Shown: positions 21,185 to 31,900, counted from the stretch's first letter. The stretch is DNA of 64,000 bases from Zygaena filipendulae (GCA_907165275.2 OU015673.1:201001-265000), one strand, 5' to 3'. The notes: a model not told the origin generated them from the letters alone. Numbers and translations: made by a program.

Positions 21185-21345
21185 AATGCGGTGACTCCCG
21201 TTCTGGCTCGTTCCTGGTGCAGAGGTTGGTCATTGCCATTCAACGCGGGAATGCAGCCAGCCTTATGCAGGGCACCTTTGCACCGAGAACGGTCAGGGGC
21301 GGGTTATTTGAGGTCTGCGACAAGGTGGACAGCTACACCATATTG
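21185..21345 (+). mobile_element. LINE polyprotein C-terminal fragment, type 1
   Basis: A frame from about 21209 to a TAA at 21346 reads QRLVIAIQRGNAASL, a block also found in the fragment at 55085-55215 (QRVSLAIQRGNAASL). The upstream half is one frame out, so the gene is dead. A short 3' UTR with (ATT)n follows. I infer a non-LTR element from the pattern of a paired ORF end plus tail. Confidence 0.5.
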
Positions 21346-22180
21346 TAACTTTTATTGTAATATTATTATTAATAATAATTGACGTGTATTGAGTTTATAA
21401 TAGATTTTTAATAATACGATTTGTAATGATTTTTAAGGTGACTGTACAAAACTTATTAATATTGTTATTTTAGTGATGTACATGCCCCTTTATCAATGTT
21501 ATTGCTATTAAGGAGACGTAAAAATCCATGAAGGGTCAAATAAAGCTTCCGCTGCAAAGTTAACTAAACACTAGCGGATTCATGAACTGTAGATTGGTTC
21601 CGTTCGCCCTTCGTTGTTCGCCCGCCCGCCCGCCGAACCGTCTAAATAACGTGCAATTTCTATTTCATGCGCGGATTGGTTCGGCGATTCCCCGAAGGAG
21701 AAACATGATTTCACTCGTTATGTGTTATGTGCTTGTACACATACAAGCTTACAAGTTCGTACAAGTACATAAGTAGTTTAGTACAACTCGTTTAGTCCCA
21801 CTTTGGGTTAGATACTGCGTGTAGGTTGGATATTGATAGAATTTGTTTGCCGGCGGGTCTATCTTCTGCGAAATCGTAGGGATAAACCGCTAAGTTTGCT
21901 TCTCTATAGGTTATCCAACAACCAACACTGTATTTTAGTCTGTCGAGAACAGATTTCAACATAATATTATTCAGATATTAACCTCTAAAAGTAACACTTC
22001 TGACCTTACAGATTCAGATTTTTATTATTAATATTAACTAATTATAAGTCAAATTTGAACGTAAATAAAATATGATTAAATTATATATAATACATACAAT
22101 ACATTTATATAATACAATACAGTTAAATTGCAGTTAAATAAAATTTAAATGAAATAAGTTTATAAGTCATAATCAATATT
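21346..22180. other. No gene; partly unique
   Basis: 21560-21720 is GC-balanced with a (CCCG)n run and inverted gccgaacc/ggttcggc. The rest is AT-rich. Confidence 0.3.
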
Positions 22181-22184
22181 AAAT

Positions 22185-22240
22185 CAATTCAAATATACTT
22201 TATTGCCCCAGTAGAAACACAAATAATTAAAATAAAAAAA
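22185..22240 (-). mobile_element. LINE 3' end fragment (CTGGGGCAATAAAG type)
   Basis: Reverse strand ctactggggcaataaagtat with tttgaattg, matching 44645-44795. Confidence 0.5.
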
Positions 22241-22706
22241 TTGCATTACTTCATTATCTAATTATTGTAGGCAAAAAAATCAATAAAACTATTTTTTTAA
22301 TTACTGTAACATTTTGATTTTTTATTTGAATACGAATGTTGTTTCTATATTTATCGACTCTTTTTTTTAACGCTAATTTTAATAACTTTATTTAACTTGT
22401 GTTGGGCGAGGCACAATGTTGTATAAAGCCTTTAAAACCTGGATAGATAGCCAACTCTGGGACCAGCTCGTCCCCGATGACGATGACTAAACAATAGGAG
22501 TGGAACCCTTATGGTGTTTTTGAACCGATTTGAACTGGTTGCATCTAGTTTAGGTCTACTGATTTGAACCCGCTGATTTTTTCGGTATCCTCCAAGAACT
22601 TCATGAAAGCTCTTGCAATCGATACTAGGTAGTAGGTACCATGGCTTGCAATTTCAAACCGAATCTACAACGATGCTAAATGCTGATATAATGTATTCTA
22701 GGAAAC
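22241..22706. other. AT-rich, nothing identified
   Basis: No partner or coding signal seen. Confidence 0.25.
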
Positions 22707-22710
22707 ATTT

Positions 22711-22941
22711 GGACGCAGATAAGCAATAACATGTTAACCCACAAAATTAATTTACCTATTCAGAACAATTTATTGAGAGTTAGAGAACGTTTTTTAATTA
22801 TGTGTTTACCTTATTACATTGTTTAAATATGTAACTAAATATTGAACATAAAAAATATTGACAGAAAATGGTGCTATAATTTTAAAACACGGTTTACTCA
22901 AAATTTCTCCAGTGTGGGTTAACACACTATTGCTTATCTAT
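22711..22941 (+). mobile_element. ATTT-flanked MITE, copy 1
   Basis: Inverted ends ggacgcagataagcaataac and gcttatctatgtcc, continuing into tgttaaccca / gtgggttaacaca. ATTT lies on both sides (22707-22710 and from 22945 if the end is placed at gtcc). Copy 2 is inverted at 27694-27934. Confidence 0.65.
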
Positions 22942-22949
22942 GTCCATTT

Positions 22950-23642
22950 ATCTTATTTATTTCACTTGACACCGGCTAAATGCTTATATGCGAAAGTCCA
23001 TAAAAAAAACACAAAATAAATAACGAAGCGTGCAGTGACAGTGATTTTAATTACAAACAAACACCAATCCATGCTCGGATAATCTCCAACGACAGGCCGC
23101 GGTCCAGGCTCCAGCAAATACTTCGGACTGAACCCTTCGCGACAGTTAAACCGGTCGCTTGTTTAACCAGATTTAAACACATTTAACACGTTTAATCCGC
23201 GTTGACGCGTGTTCAAATATAATTAACATTCGCTATGCAAAATCGTTAATGTGTTTTTGAAAGCTCACCGAATAATTTAATTATAAAGAATTAAATTTGA
23301 AATTAATTTCATTCCGTTAAACTGTACTGTTTTTTTTTTCACAGGTAATTTCAGCGGATCGTATCGGCCTGTTTTTTATTTTAATTCAAAACGGTGAGTT
23401 TGCAACCGAAATGTTTTATTTATTTATTTAACAATTAATGCACACAAGGACAACATAAAAAGAAAGAAGAAGATATTTTTGTTAAGGAGAAAAAAGTTTT
23501 AATGAAAATATCTAACTTCCTTGCGAGTGAAACTGTGGGAAAACTCTTCAAACTGGGAAATATTTCGGGTTATCAATAGATATTTCAGCACTACCTGTTA
23601 AGGGGTATGTTAGTGTCTTATTTTATGAAAAATATTATATTA
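22950..23642. other. Unique sequence, no gene
   Basis: 23080-23200 is GC-balanced (gacaggccgcggtccaggct) and contains an AACCGGTC word. AT-rich elsewhere. Confidence 0.3.
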
Positions 23643-23880
23643 CTAGCTGTCCCGCGCGGTTTCACCCGCGATAATTTCGGAGTTCCCGCGGAATTGTTCC
23701 ATACAAACTTTTCAACCCCTTTTCATGCAATTAGGGGTTAAATTTTCATAAATCCTTTCTTATCGGATGCCTACGTCATACAAAGTACACACCCTCCAAG
23801 TTTCAGGTCTCTATGATCAGCGGTTTAGGCTGTGCGTTGATCCGTCGGTCATTCAGGACAAAGGATTTTATATATATAGA
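23643..23880 (-). mobile_element. Helitron-like, subfamily F, copy 1
   Basis: ctagctgtcccgcgcggttt end, ggaattgttccatacaaact, aggtctctatgatcagcggt and ggattttatatatataga. The second copy is at 50798-51035. Confidence 0.8.
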
Positions 23881-24726
23881 TTATTATTATTATATTATGT
23901 ATATGAAGATAAATACCTACTGTTTTTTAAGATAATCTTACAGTGTTTAACTTATACTATGCAAATTCAATCATAAGTATATAATAGATGTGACTGGTGT
24001 GACGGCATTTTCAGTGTCACCTATTTTAAATTCGACCCGTATGTATATACCTAGTATATTTTTTTTGGGATTGCACAATATTAGTATAGCCTAAAAAATA
24101 AAAGACTAATAAAAAAAATAAGTTGTTTTGAAGTCGGTTTAATATTTTCAAAATGTTTTTTTTTTAAAGGAGAATCCAAATGCCTGTAATATCTCCGTTA
24201 CCGGCCGTGACTCCCTTGCAATAAAGTCCAAGTTATATTTCAGACTGTGGCGAGAGAAATCTTTACTTTGATGTTCCCACCTATCGCTGCAACGTCTCCC
24301 ATCCGACGCTTCGCAATGAATCCCAAGAATTACACCCCCTCCCCCTCCCCCCAGCCGGGGGGGGGGGGGGGTGAAATGAAACTTCATAATATTTTGTATG
24401 ATAGGTATCAAAGAGTTTTGTGTGTTAAAACTCTGTGGAATTCTTTTCATATTGGATCCGTGGTAGCCATTTTGAATGCGAGTGTACTGTGCTGTGAATC
24501 TGATAAAGCGTGGAATGAAAAATAATAATTAAAACCATTTCTCTCGCAGTTATATCTACAATCTACATATACAGCGGAAAATTGTTGTATTGAAATAAAA
24601 AAAAGTATTTTATCTGTTAAACTAGAACATATTTTGTGCGACTTTCTTTTTAATAGATAAGTTCAAATTTTCCAAAAATTTAAATATTAATTCTTTCACA
24701 TCCATACCTACTTCCATACCATGGTA
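23881..24726. other. No gene; includes a C-run/G-run hairpin
   Basis: 24180-24520 is non-repetitive with overlapping open frames on both strands but no known motif. At 24339-24371 a C-rich arm (ccccctccccctcccccc) is followed by about 15 Gs, able to fold or form a G-quadruplex. Confidence 0.35.
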
Positions 24727-24942
24727 AAATTATAAACGCGTAAATCTGTCTATCTGTCTGTTATCTTGTGACGCCTTAACTACTCAAACGATCATCTTAA
24801 AATTTTGCATACACCGTATTTGGGATACAGAAAAGAGCATTATTTTTATCCGGGAACTCCCGCGGGAACGCGTCCAAGTCGGTTGAAAGTTTTAATGCAC
24901 GTTGTCATGGATATAGGAAAGGAGATAGGGATTTTATCCCGG
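24727..24942 (+). mobile_element. Helitron-like, subfamily A, rearranged
   Basis: gtctatctgtctgttatctt, gatacagaaaagagcatta and a first hairpin arm, then again gcacgttgtcatggatatag and tatcccggaatt, where the CRE-MITE starts. The CTAG end is missing. Confidence 0.6.
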
Positions 24943-25270
24943 AATTGGCATGTTGACTAATTTTTACTTTTTAGTCCGCCTTGTAGAGTATTAAAAAATA
25001 TTGGACACGTATTTTTTCTTTTTTTTACGTAATCAAAAAATAACGGCGATATATTGAGTTGAAATTTCGCGTGACGTCACAATTCTGACAGTTTGTATGG
25101 CGGTATTAGCGGTTAGTGACGTCACGACCCCCTCACCCTAAACTGTACTGCGCTTTATCTCTGTATATTTTATTTGAAAAAGCAAAAAATACGTGTCTTA
25201 TGTTTTTTTATTTTCTAACTGACGGACTAATTAGAATTTTGATTTTCAAAAGTAGGCAACATCCCTATTA
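24943..25270 (+). mobile_element. CRE-MITE copy 2
   Basis: ggcatgttgactaattttta .. gattttcaaaagtaggcaac; two intact TGACGTCA sites about 45 bp apart. Terminal repeats share ttagtccg/cggacta. It truncates a Helitron at its left end. Confidence 0.8.
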
Positions 25271-25919
25271 GCGAGGAATATTTAGTAGGTAGCCTATGTT
25301 TTTAGCAAAACCTTAAACCAAGATAACGCTTACACAATTAGTCTTCACCAACTCATATTAGAAACTGGGCGGATGAACGGCTCCGGGACAAGTGTAAGTA
25401 ATGGCCGCTGTACAATAATGAGCAAAGAGAATTTATTGCTTTAACTTAGTTCTACTTAGTCAACAGCGTCTTTATTCACTGCGACCATAACACACCGCTA
25501 AAATAGGGGATTTTAGTGTTTTATTTTTTATTATTATTTTATAAACCTCTATGCATTAGTATTATAATAGCATTATTCTTTTACAAATATCTTTTGTACT
25601 TTCAGAGATATGACGCTTTAAAAGTTCAAGTTAGACAAGGAAAGCGCTTCAGTTACAGTGACGTCACTCGGCTTTTAGCACCCTACAACCGCCATACAAA
25701 ATTCCGTTTTAGAAAGAGACAGATATAGTCAAAATTAAACAGATTAAAACTATATATTTTTTTTTTAAAGAAATCTATTGATTTTTTCACATTCATGTTA
25801 TGCTTATCCATGATATTTTCAAGGGTAATTATTGGATATCAACATTCCAACAACGATAAAATACCCTATTGTTTTCCTGCGTACTCGAAGACGATTTACT
25901 TTAATTTCGTATTTATAAG
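25271..25919. other. AT-rich; holds a CRE-MITE remnant
   Basis: 25655-25735 (gtgacgtcactcggctttta, accgccatacaaaattc) is a decayed core of the CRE-MITE family. The remainder is unassigned. Confidence 0.4.
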
Positions 25920-26085
25920 CCAACTATAGCCGTTCTCCGCGTCAGTTTTGGAGTTTCCGCGGGAATTCCGGGGTTCCTTTTCTATAGGTACCTTCTAAGA
26001 ACTTGTATGCAAAATTTCATGACGATCGGTTGAGTACATAAGGCGTGAAGGCGTACGAAACTTATCCTCATAATATTATATAATT
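25920..26085 (-). mobile_element. Helitron-like, subfamily A, decayed
   Basis: ggagtttccgcgggaattcc, gtatgcaaaatttcatgacg and gatcggttgag visible; 3' CTAG corrupted to ctatagc. Confidence 0.65.
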
Positions 26086-26376
26086 TTAATAAAAACAATG
26101 AAATAAATAATACTTATCATAGCTTAGTCACTATTACACGCCGCCCAGCTCTGCTTAATTTGGTACAAAATAAAACATAGCTGAATTATAATATTTACAA
26201 ATATTTATATTACTTACTAAACGTCAAGAGCATAAACTGTACAATGTACATCACAATTCATGTATTGTATTGTATTTCAATTTACAGTTATTTTATTTAC
26301 TTACTGAAATATTAAATATCTTAAGATAAAAAAAAATATTTTACAAAATCAATATTTATGGTTATATAATAGGCTA

Positions 26377-26435
26377 TAAAAAAACATACATACAATCGAA
26401 CATAGAACCTCCTCCTTTTTGGAAGTCGGTTAAAA
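26377..26435 (-). repeat. Short dispersed repeat (TTAACCGACTTCC type)
   Basis: aacatacatacaatcgaaca .. ttggaagtcggttaaaa, matching 1037-1090 and, inverted, 11726-11781. Confidence 0.65.
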
Positions 26436-26794
26436 ATAAATAATGAAAGACATTTTACTGTCCAGCTGCTAAAAGTATTCCTGTAATAGAAAAGATAACG
26501 CGACCACATCATACACATATAAGACAACTGTCGCCATATACGGATCGACACGACACCATTTCGCTGGATCGCTTCGGTCATTTGCGGAATGGACTCTGTC
26601 ACTACACCGATACTTCTTTCTCCACAACTGAAGTGATAAATATCAGGTAACAATAAACTGGGCCGGGAGCCCAATATTATAATAAAATAAATAATCTATT
26701 TAGAATTATTTGTAATAATTATAACATCTTAATGTACCATAATATAATAATAAATACACATAGATCTACTTGATCCCACAGTAAGCTATTATTA
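26436..26794. other. No gene supported
   Basis: A reverse-strand open frame of 117 codons (26321-26674) overlaps the repeat just described and shows no known domain. Confidence 0.3.
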
Positions 26795-26964
26795 GCTTGT
26801 GTCGTGGAAACCAAGCAAACGTGGTATATACTACACATATATATAAACACACCCAGACTGGAAAATGGAACCCTGTGTTCATCACACAAAGTCCACCCCC
26901 ACCGGGAATCGAACCCGGAACCCCTTGATTAGCGGGTAGATGCCTACCCATGACCATATTCAGC
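26795..26964 (-). mobile_element. tRNA-headed SINE, family 3
   Basis: On the reverse strand it starts gctgaatatggtcatgggta (box A-like) and has ccgggttcgattcccggtgg (box B, strong). The body contains ggactttgtgtgatgaacac and ccattttccagtctgggtg. It does not close a full cloverleaf, so it is a SINE and not a working tRNA gene. Decayed copy at 15395-15535. Confidence 0.65.
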
Positions 26965-26996
26965 AAATAAATAAATAATAAATAAATATATTTTCT

Positions 26997-27208
26997 ATCT
27001 CTATACTAACATTATAAAGCGGTAAAGTTTGTGAGTTTGTACGGTTGTAAGGGGTAGATCCAGATCTACTGAACCGATTTTGAAAATTCTTTTACCAATA
27101 CCTTTTCTTTTACCTTTCTACAGTGTTCCTGAGTTCATAGAGTTCTTTCTATCCCGGAATTACCGCGGAAACTCTGAAATTACCGCTGGTGAAACAGCGA
27201 GCAACAGT
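26997..27208 (+). mobile_element. Helitron-like, subfamily D
   Basis: tctctatactaacattataa .. gatctactgaaccgattttg .. tatcccggaattaccgcgga; the terminal CTAG is lost (gcaacagta). Confidence 0.75.
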
Positions 27209-27225
27209 ATCCTTTTATATAACTA

Positions 27226-27419
27226 CTAGCTGCGCCCCGCGGTTTCACCCGCGTGAGTTTCGGAATTCCCGCAGGAACTCCCTTTAGAGGGATGAAAAAT
27301 AGATAGTAGTCGATTCTCAGACCTACTGAATATGCATATAAAATTTCATGAGAATCGGTCAAGCCGTTTCGGAGGAGTATGGGAACGAATATTGTGACAC
27401 GAGAATTTTATATATTAGA
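27226..27419 (-). mobile_element. Helitron-like, subfamily G
   Basis: CTAGCTGCGCCCCGCGGTTT end with tttagagggatgaaaaatag, gagaatcggtcaagccgttt and tttatatattaga. The internal sequence is unlike the A-F types. Confidence 0.8.
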
Positions 27420-27693
27420 TTAGTACATGCATAATGCATATTGGTTCATGGTACATGTTATATAATACAACAACGCTCAGAAAAATCTGCACACGTCATG
27501 AAACATTGGACAAGTCTCAAGCTCTAAAAAATATATATTTCTGAAAATTCAATTGTTAAAGGATAAAAAAGAGGTTGAAAACGGGGTGAAATATTGTAAC
27601 AGTCAGTCCAAATACCAGTGTGTTTGGACTCTTCATATAAAGAAACATTTATTTCAAATCGAAAAGCGGGTGAAACCGATGTACAAATAGACA
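27420..27693. other. Unassigned AT-rich sequence
   Basis: No gene or confident repeat. Confidence 0.25.
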
Positions 27694-27934
27694 TAGATAA
27701 GCAATAGTGTGTTAATCCACACCGGAGAAATTTTGAGTAAATCGTGTTTTAAAATCATAGCGCCATTTTGTTTCAACATTTTTTATGTTCTTCATTTTGA
27801 TACATATTTAAACAATGTAATAAGGTAAACACATAAATAAAAAACGTTCCCTAACTCTCAATAAATCGTTCTGTATCAATGACTTAATTTTGTGGGTTAA
27901 CATGTTATTGCTTATCTGTGTCCAAATATTGTAA
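27694..27934 (-). mobile_element. ATTT-flanked MITE, copy 2
   Basis: agacatagataagcaatagt .. acatgttattgcttatctgt..gtcc, flanked by AAAT on both sides, which is the same ATTT target read on the other strand. The interior aligns with 22711-22941 reversed. Confidence 0.65.
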
Positions 27935-28211
27935 GGTGATACCGTTCAAAGATAAACTTCTTACAATTAGCATCTTTTCTTTTATGGCTTCAGTCACTTT
28001 GTGTTGCGGATTAATAACGGAAACTTTACATCATCGTATAAAAATAGATGACATAATCTAATAAATCTAATAGATTAAAAAATACCTACTATCACGAAGA
28101 GGTCGGGTCGACACTAGTTATTGTCTCCTATACGTAGGGGTGTATAGTTAAGTGTGTACATACCTCCGAAAGCAAAAATATTTGATCCCTAAAAGCGATC
28201 CTTGCAACAGC
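27935..28211. other. Nothing identified
   Basis: AT-rich without partner. Confidence 0.25.
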
Positions 28212-28543
28212 AATAGGGATGTTGACTACTATTGAAAATCAAAATTCTAATTAGTCCGGCAGTTAGAAAATAAAAAAAACAATAGACACGTATTTTTTGC
28301 TTTTTTAAAGAAATTAAAATATACAGAGATAAAGCGCATTAAATTTTAGGATGAGGAGGTCGTGACGTCACTAACCGCAAAACCGCCATACAAACTGTCA
28401 GAATAGTGACGTCACGCGAAATTTCAACTCAATGTATCGCCGTTATTTTTTGATTACGTAAAAAAAGAAAAAATACGTGTACAATATTTTTTAATAATCT
28501 ACAAGACGGACTAAAAAATAAGAATTAGTCAACATGCCCATTA
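28212..28543 (-). mobile_element. CRE-MITE copy 3, both ends intact
   Basis: aatagggatgttgactacta .. attagtcaacatgcccatt. Two perfect TGACGTCA sites. It is the best copy for defining the ends, with an imperfect ~40-bp inverted repeat. Confidence 0.8.
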
Positions 28544-29547
28544 TGTTAAACATCCAGTTTAAACAAACGCCTCCATCCAGTTCGCCCCTTGGGAGAATCG
28601 ACCGGGTCAAGCTAGGGCAAGCAGGGGCAATTTACTATGGCATTTACCTAACGACAAAGATCGACTAGGTGCTAAACACGCAGTTAGGACTTGACCGTTT
28701 CACTGTCGAAAAATATAATAGTGAAATGGTCAAAAGACAAATATAATATTTATAAAATAATTTAGGATAATTTTTAGCTATGGTATAGGTAATGCCTGAA
28801 AATGTCTATAAGATACTTTTCATCTTGACAAAATGTTTAGTTCCAAAAGAAAGTGAAATCGTGGGAAAAGCTAGTATAAAAATTCCAAAATAAAATAAAA
28901 TTGAGCAATGTGTGAAGTGTCACACATGTAAAGCTAATGAATAAAATTAAATTTTCTCCATAATTTATGTGTGTGATGAAAATTTATTGCGTCTTTGTTT
29001 CTATTATTATTTTTCGCTGTTCATTATCTATTTGTTCTGCAGCAAATGGAAAATTATTGCCTTGAACTTTGCGGTCGAAGCCATAATCAGAATTTGTTTA
29101 CACAATGTCGGGAATTGAAATTTATTTTGTAAATATTTGTTTCGGTGTGTATTCGCGTAAAATATTATGATGTATAAAAGTAAAAAAAATGCCTATGAAC
29201 AACATTTTTATGAGAGTGAACTCACATGGAGTGGTTGAAACCTCTATAGACTCTAGAGAAAGGTTAATTTAAATGTGTAACAATGTAAAGTTTCTTGAAT
29301 ATTTCCAAGAAACTGTGAACTGTAAAGATTCCTTCGGCGTTCTGAGAGTTCCTCTATCCTGAAGTTTCTCGGAATCAAAGTTAGTGTATGGAGAACATCG
29401 AGAAGATAATTCGTGAGATCAATAACTTTAACTTCGACACTGTTAATTCAGTAGAGTTGGATTGTGGAAGCAAGTTGCAAGCGGGGCCCGTGGAAAGAGA
29501 TATATTTTGAAAAGTTGCCAATTCTCCTCGTTTTAAACTATTCATTA
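28544..29547. other. No gene; mostly unique
   Basis: 28560-28660 is GC-balanced. 28800-28880 may be a decayed Helitron (aaagtgaaatcgtgggaaa, gctagt). 29290-29313 holds gtttcttg..caagaaac, resembling a heat-shock element. No coding signal. Confidence 0.3.
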
Positions 29548-29745
29548 TCCTACTATATTATAAATGTGAAAGTGTGGATGTTTGGATGTTTGTTAGTCAA
29601 TCATGTAAAAACGGCTGAATGGATTTGGATGAAATTTGGCATGCATGTTGTCAGGGGTACAGAAAAGAACATACGGTACTTTTTATCCCGGAATTCTCGC
29701 GAGAACTACGAAATTACCGCGGGTGAAACGGCGGGGTGCAGCTAG
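29548..29745 (+). mobile_element. Helitron-like, subfamily A, full-length reference copy
   Basis: A|TCCTACTATATTATAAATG .. gcagCTAG|T over 198 bp. Both 3' hairpin arms (accgcgggtgaaacggcggg) and the A/T target site are clear. Confidence 0.9.
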
Positions 29746-29819
29746 TAATATTATAAAACTTTGCCATTTCCTCGGGAACTATAGGACCTAAACTATAATT
29801 TATACCGAACTAGCTGTCC

Positions 29820-30095
29820 CCGCAGTTTCACCTTAATTTCAGAGTTTCCTCGGGAATCCCAGAGTAAAATATAGATATAAACCTTCCTTATAAATCACTC
29901 TATCTATTGGTAAAAACCGCATGAAAATCCGTTGCGTAGTTTTAAAAATCTAAGCATACATAGGGACAGACAGACAGCTGGAAGTGACTTTGTTTTATAC
30001 TATGTAGTGATGTTTTAAACACCGTTCCGCCTTTGTGGAGCCGACACGAACACACAAACACTCACAAACTTTCGCATTTATGATAGGAGGAGTTT
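29820..30095 (-). mobile_element. Helitron-like, subfamily B, joined to an A-type 5' end
   Basis: ctagctgtccccgcagtttc, ataaaccttccttataaatc, cgcatgaaaatccgttgcgt and cagacagacagctg give B to about 30008. acactcacaaactttcgcat then supplies an A-type 5' end. Confidence 0.7.
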
Positions 30096-30335
30096 GAGGA
30101 GGATAGTAAGATGACGAAGAAGTCTTGGAAATGTTATTTGATATACCTCAGGAGACAGAGTATTATTAGACATTTTCATTATAATCTCTGCTAGGGTTAT
30201 GTGTTTCTTCCCTCACTTACCTAGTAGGTATAGAGCGACAAAAGATTTGTTATTTTTCTTGGAAATCATTCAGTCTCAAGTCTTAAGAGGTTTTTTGACT
30301 ACTTGACGCACGCGAAACGGCAATAAGTGACATCA
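30096..30335. other. Nothing identified
   Basis: Short unassigned stretch. Confidence 0.25.
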
Positions 30336-30527
30336 CAGCCCCCTTAGCCAAGTTGACATTCCACAATCGTTAACCCATAGAAAACTTAGGAACGGTATCG
30401 TTACCTCACGAAGATACGCAAAACCAGACATTTGTCTGGACGATTTTACGTGACATGACATAATGATTGGTTCCTTAGTTTTCTATGGGTTAACGATTGT
30501 GGAATATCAACTTGGCTAAAGGGGCTG
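30336..30527. mobile_element. Foldback MITE with ~55-bp inverted repeats (CAGCCCC ends)
   Basis: cagcccccttagccaagttg at the left is inverted by caacttggctaaaggggctg at the right. Pairing continues through tccacaatcgttaacccata and the gaaaact.aggaac block. The centre has the palindrome ccagacatttgtctgg (30434-30449). No clear target duplication. Confidence 0.7.
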
Positions 30528-30570
30528 GCGTGTTAACATGACAACTATAAAAATATATGAGATCAAAAGC

Positions 30571-30694
30571 GAGTTTCGTTTAATAATAATTATGAAAAAC
30601 TGAGTTTTGTTTAATAATAATTATGAAAAACTGAGTTTTGTTTAATAATAATTATGAAAAACTGAGTTTTGTTTAATAATAATTATGAAAAAGG
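30571..30694. repeat. Tandem repeat, four 31-bp units
   Basis: gagttttgtttaataataat plus tatgaaaaact, repeated at 30571, 30602, 30633 and 30664. The first unit has one change (C for T) and the last is incomplete. Confidence 0.9.
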
Positions 30695-31427
30695 TACATA
30701 ATGTATCTGTGAACTGTACACGCGTTACAATTAAATAAGGAACTTCGTTCCAAAAATAAATACAAAAAAAACAACAAAAAGAGCCTAAAGAATGGTATGA
30801 AAATCCATGTTCAAGTGACCACGAGAACCCATCCATCACTATTCAATCACAACTTTTTTATCAATACGAAGAACTTTATTTTACTTGTCAGTAACAAAAA
30901 ATATACCAGCGCGCAAAGTATTTAGTTTCAATTAGTTTCACTCAAAAAATCGTCAAGCTGGCAATTCCAAAATTAAATATTCAAGAACGTAGCGCCATTC
31001 AGATTTTTAGTTTTTTTTTTTTTTTTTTAAAGATTAAAGCTGATGATAACATGCGCAATGCCCAATTTTCCGCATTAGCGACCCGAAAATTTTAATAACC
31101 AAGTTTCGGCTATTCATAGGGCTTCGCGACGATGGCCTTTTGTTAACTCCAACATCCGTGCTGAGTATATACTACCTGTCTCCCTCCCACACCCCAACTC
31201 CCGTTATGCCCTCCTTTTTCCGCTCGGCGAAGTCTGCATAGTAAGTTTTCTCGGAAGCGCTAGAACGCATTCATTTTTATATTTTTGCAGTTCTTCGCTG
31301 GCCAGGTTTAATGGGAATTTTATGAAACTTTTAAGGCAGGTACTTGACAGTTCTTACGAAAGTTGATGATGAATTTTTTTAATGGATTCAAAGCTTCTTC
31401 ATGTTAGTTTTTATTGCGTTAATTGCA
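30695..31427. other. No gene; GC-balanced unique patch at 31040-31290
   Basis: After a ~20-nt T-run (31013-31028) the sequence (aatgcccaattttccgcatt, gggcttcgcgacgatggcct) has no partner and ends near a tttttgcag acceptor-like string (31283-31291). A non-coding exon is possible but unproven. Confidence 0.3.
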
Positions 31428-31485
31428 CTAGCTGTCTGCCGCGGTTTCTTTCACTTATATTTTCAGATTCCCTCGAGTGAGTTTT
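31428..31485 (-). mobile_element. Helitron-like 3' end only
   Basis: ctagctgtctgccgcggttt, then cagattccctcgag; the rest is missing. Confidence 0.5.
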
Positions 31486-31664
31486 AATTCAAGCTATCAC
31501 CATTTCAAACGTTATATTTTGCAATTTTATTGACGATCAAAAGAGTCATACTTATGCTTGAATATAAAACTGTAAATAAAAAATATAAAGTTGACTACTG
31601 ATTTGAATATAAAACTTATAATGAATTTGTTGTTTTATAATTTTATTTTGTGTTATATAAGTAT

Positions 31665-31817
31665 TTTGGAGTTCCTGCGGGAATTTCGAAACTCACGCGG
31701 ATGAATCTCCAAACCGATTGGGCTAATTTTTACGGGACTTTCACTGCTAATTAGTTGATGTTATAGGGAGTAAATAGGGCTACGCGGGTGAAAGTTGAAA
31801 CCGCGAGGCACAGCTAG
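31665..31817 (+). mobile_element. Helitron-like, subfamily H
   Basis: A hairpin-like module (gagttcctgcgggaatttcg) stands at the 5' side, then aaaccgattgggctaatttt, gggactttcactgctaatta and the 3' end cacagCTAG|T. Related to 63408-63583. Confidence 0.65.
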
Positions 31818-31900
31818 TCTATCTATATAACCAAATGGTGTCTAATATGTTTCTTATTTTATTTAATTTTTGTGTGTATATTTCTAATAGCTTCGTGTGC

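Noticed and set aside
26321..26674. 117-codon reverse-strand open frame
   Set aside because: It runs through the dispersed TTAACCGACTTCC repeat and shows no known protein motif.
26880..26964. Possible functional tRNA gene
   Set aside because: Good box B but the arms do not close into a full cloverleaf, and the sequence continues as a SINE body with a second copy at 15395-15535.
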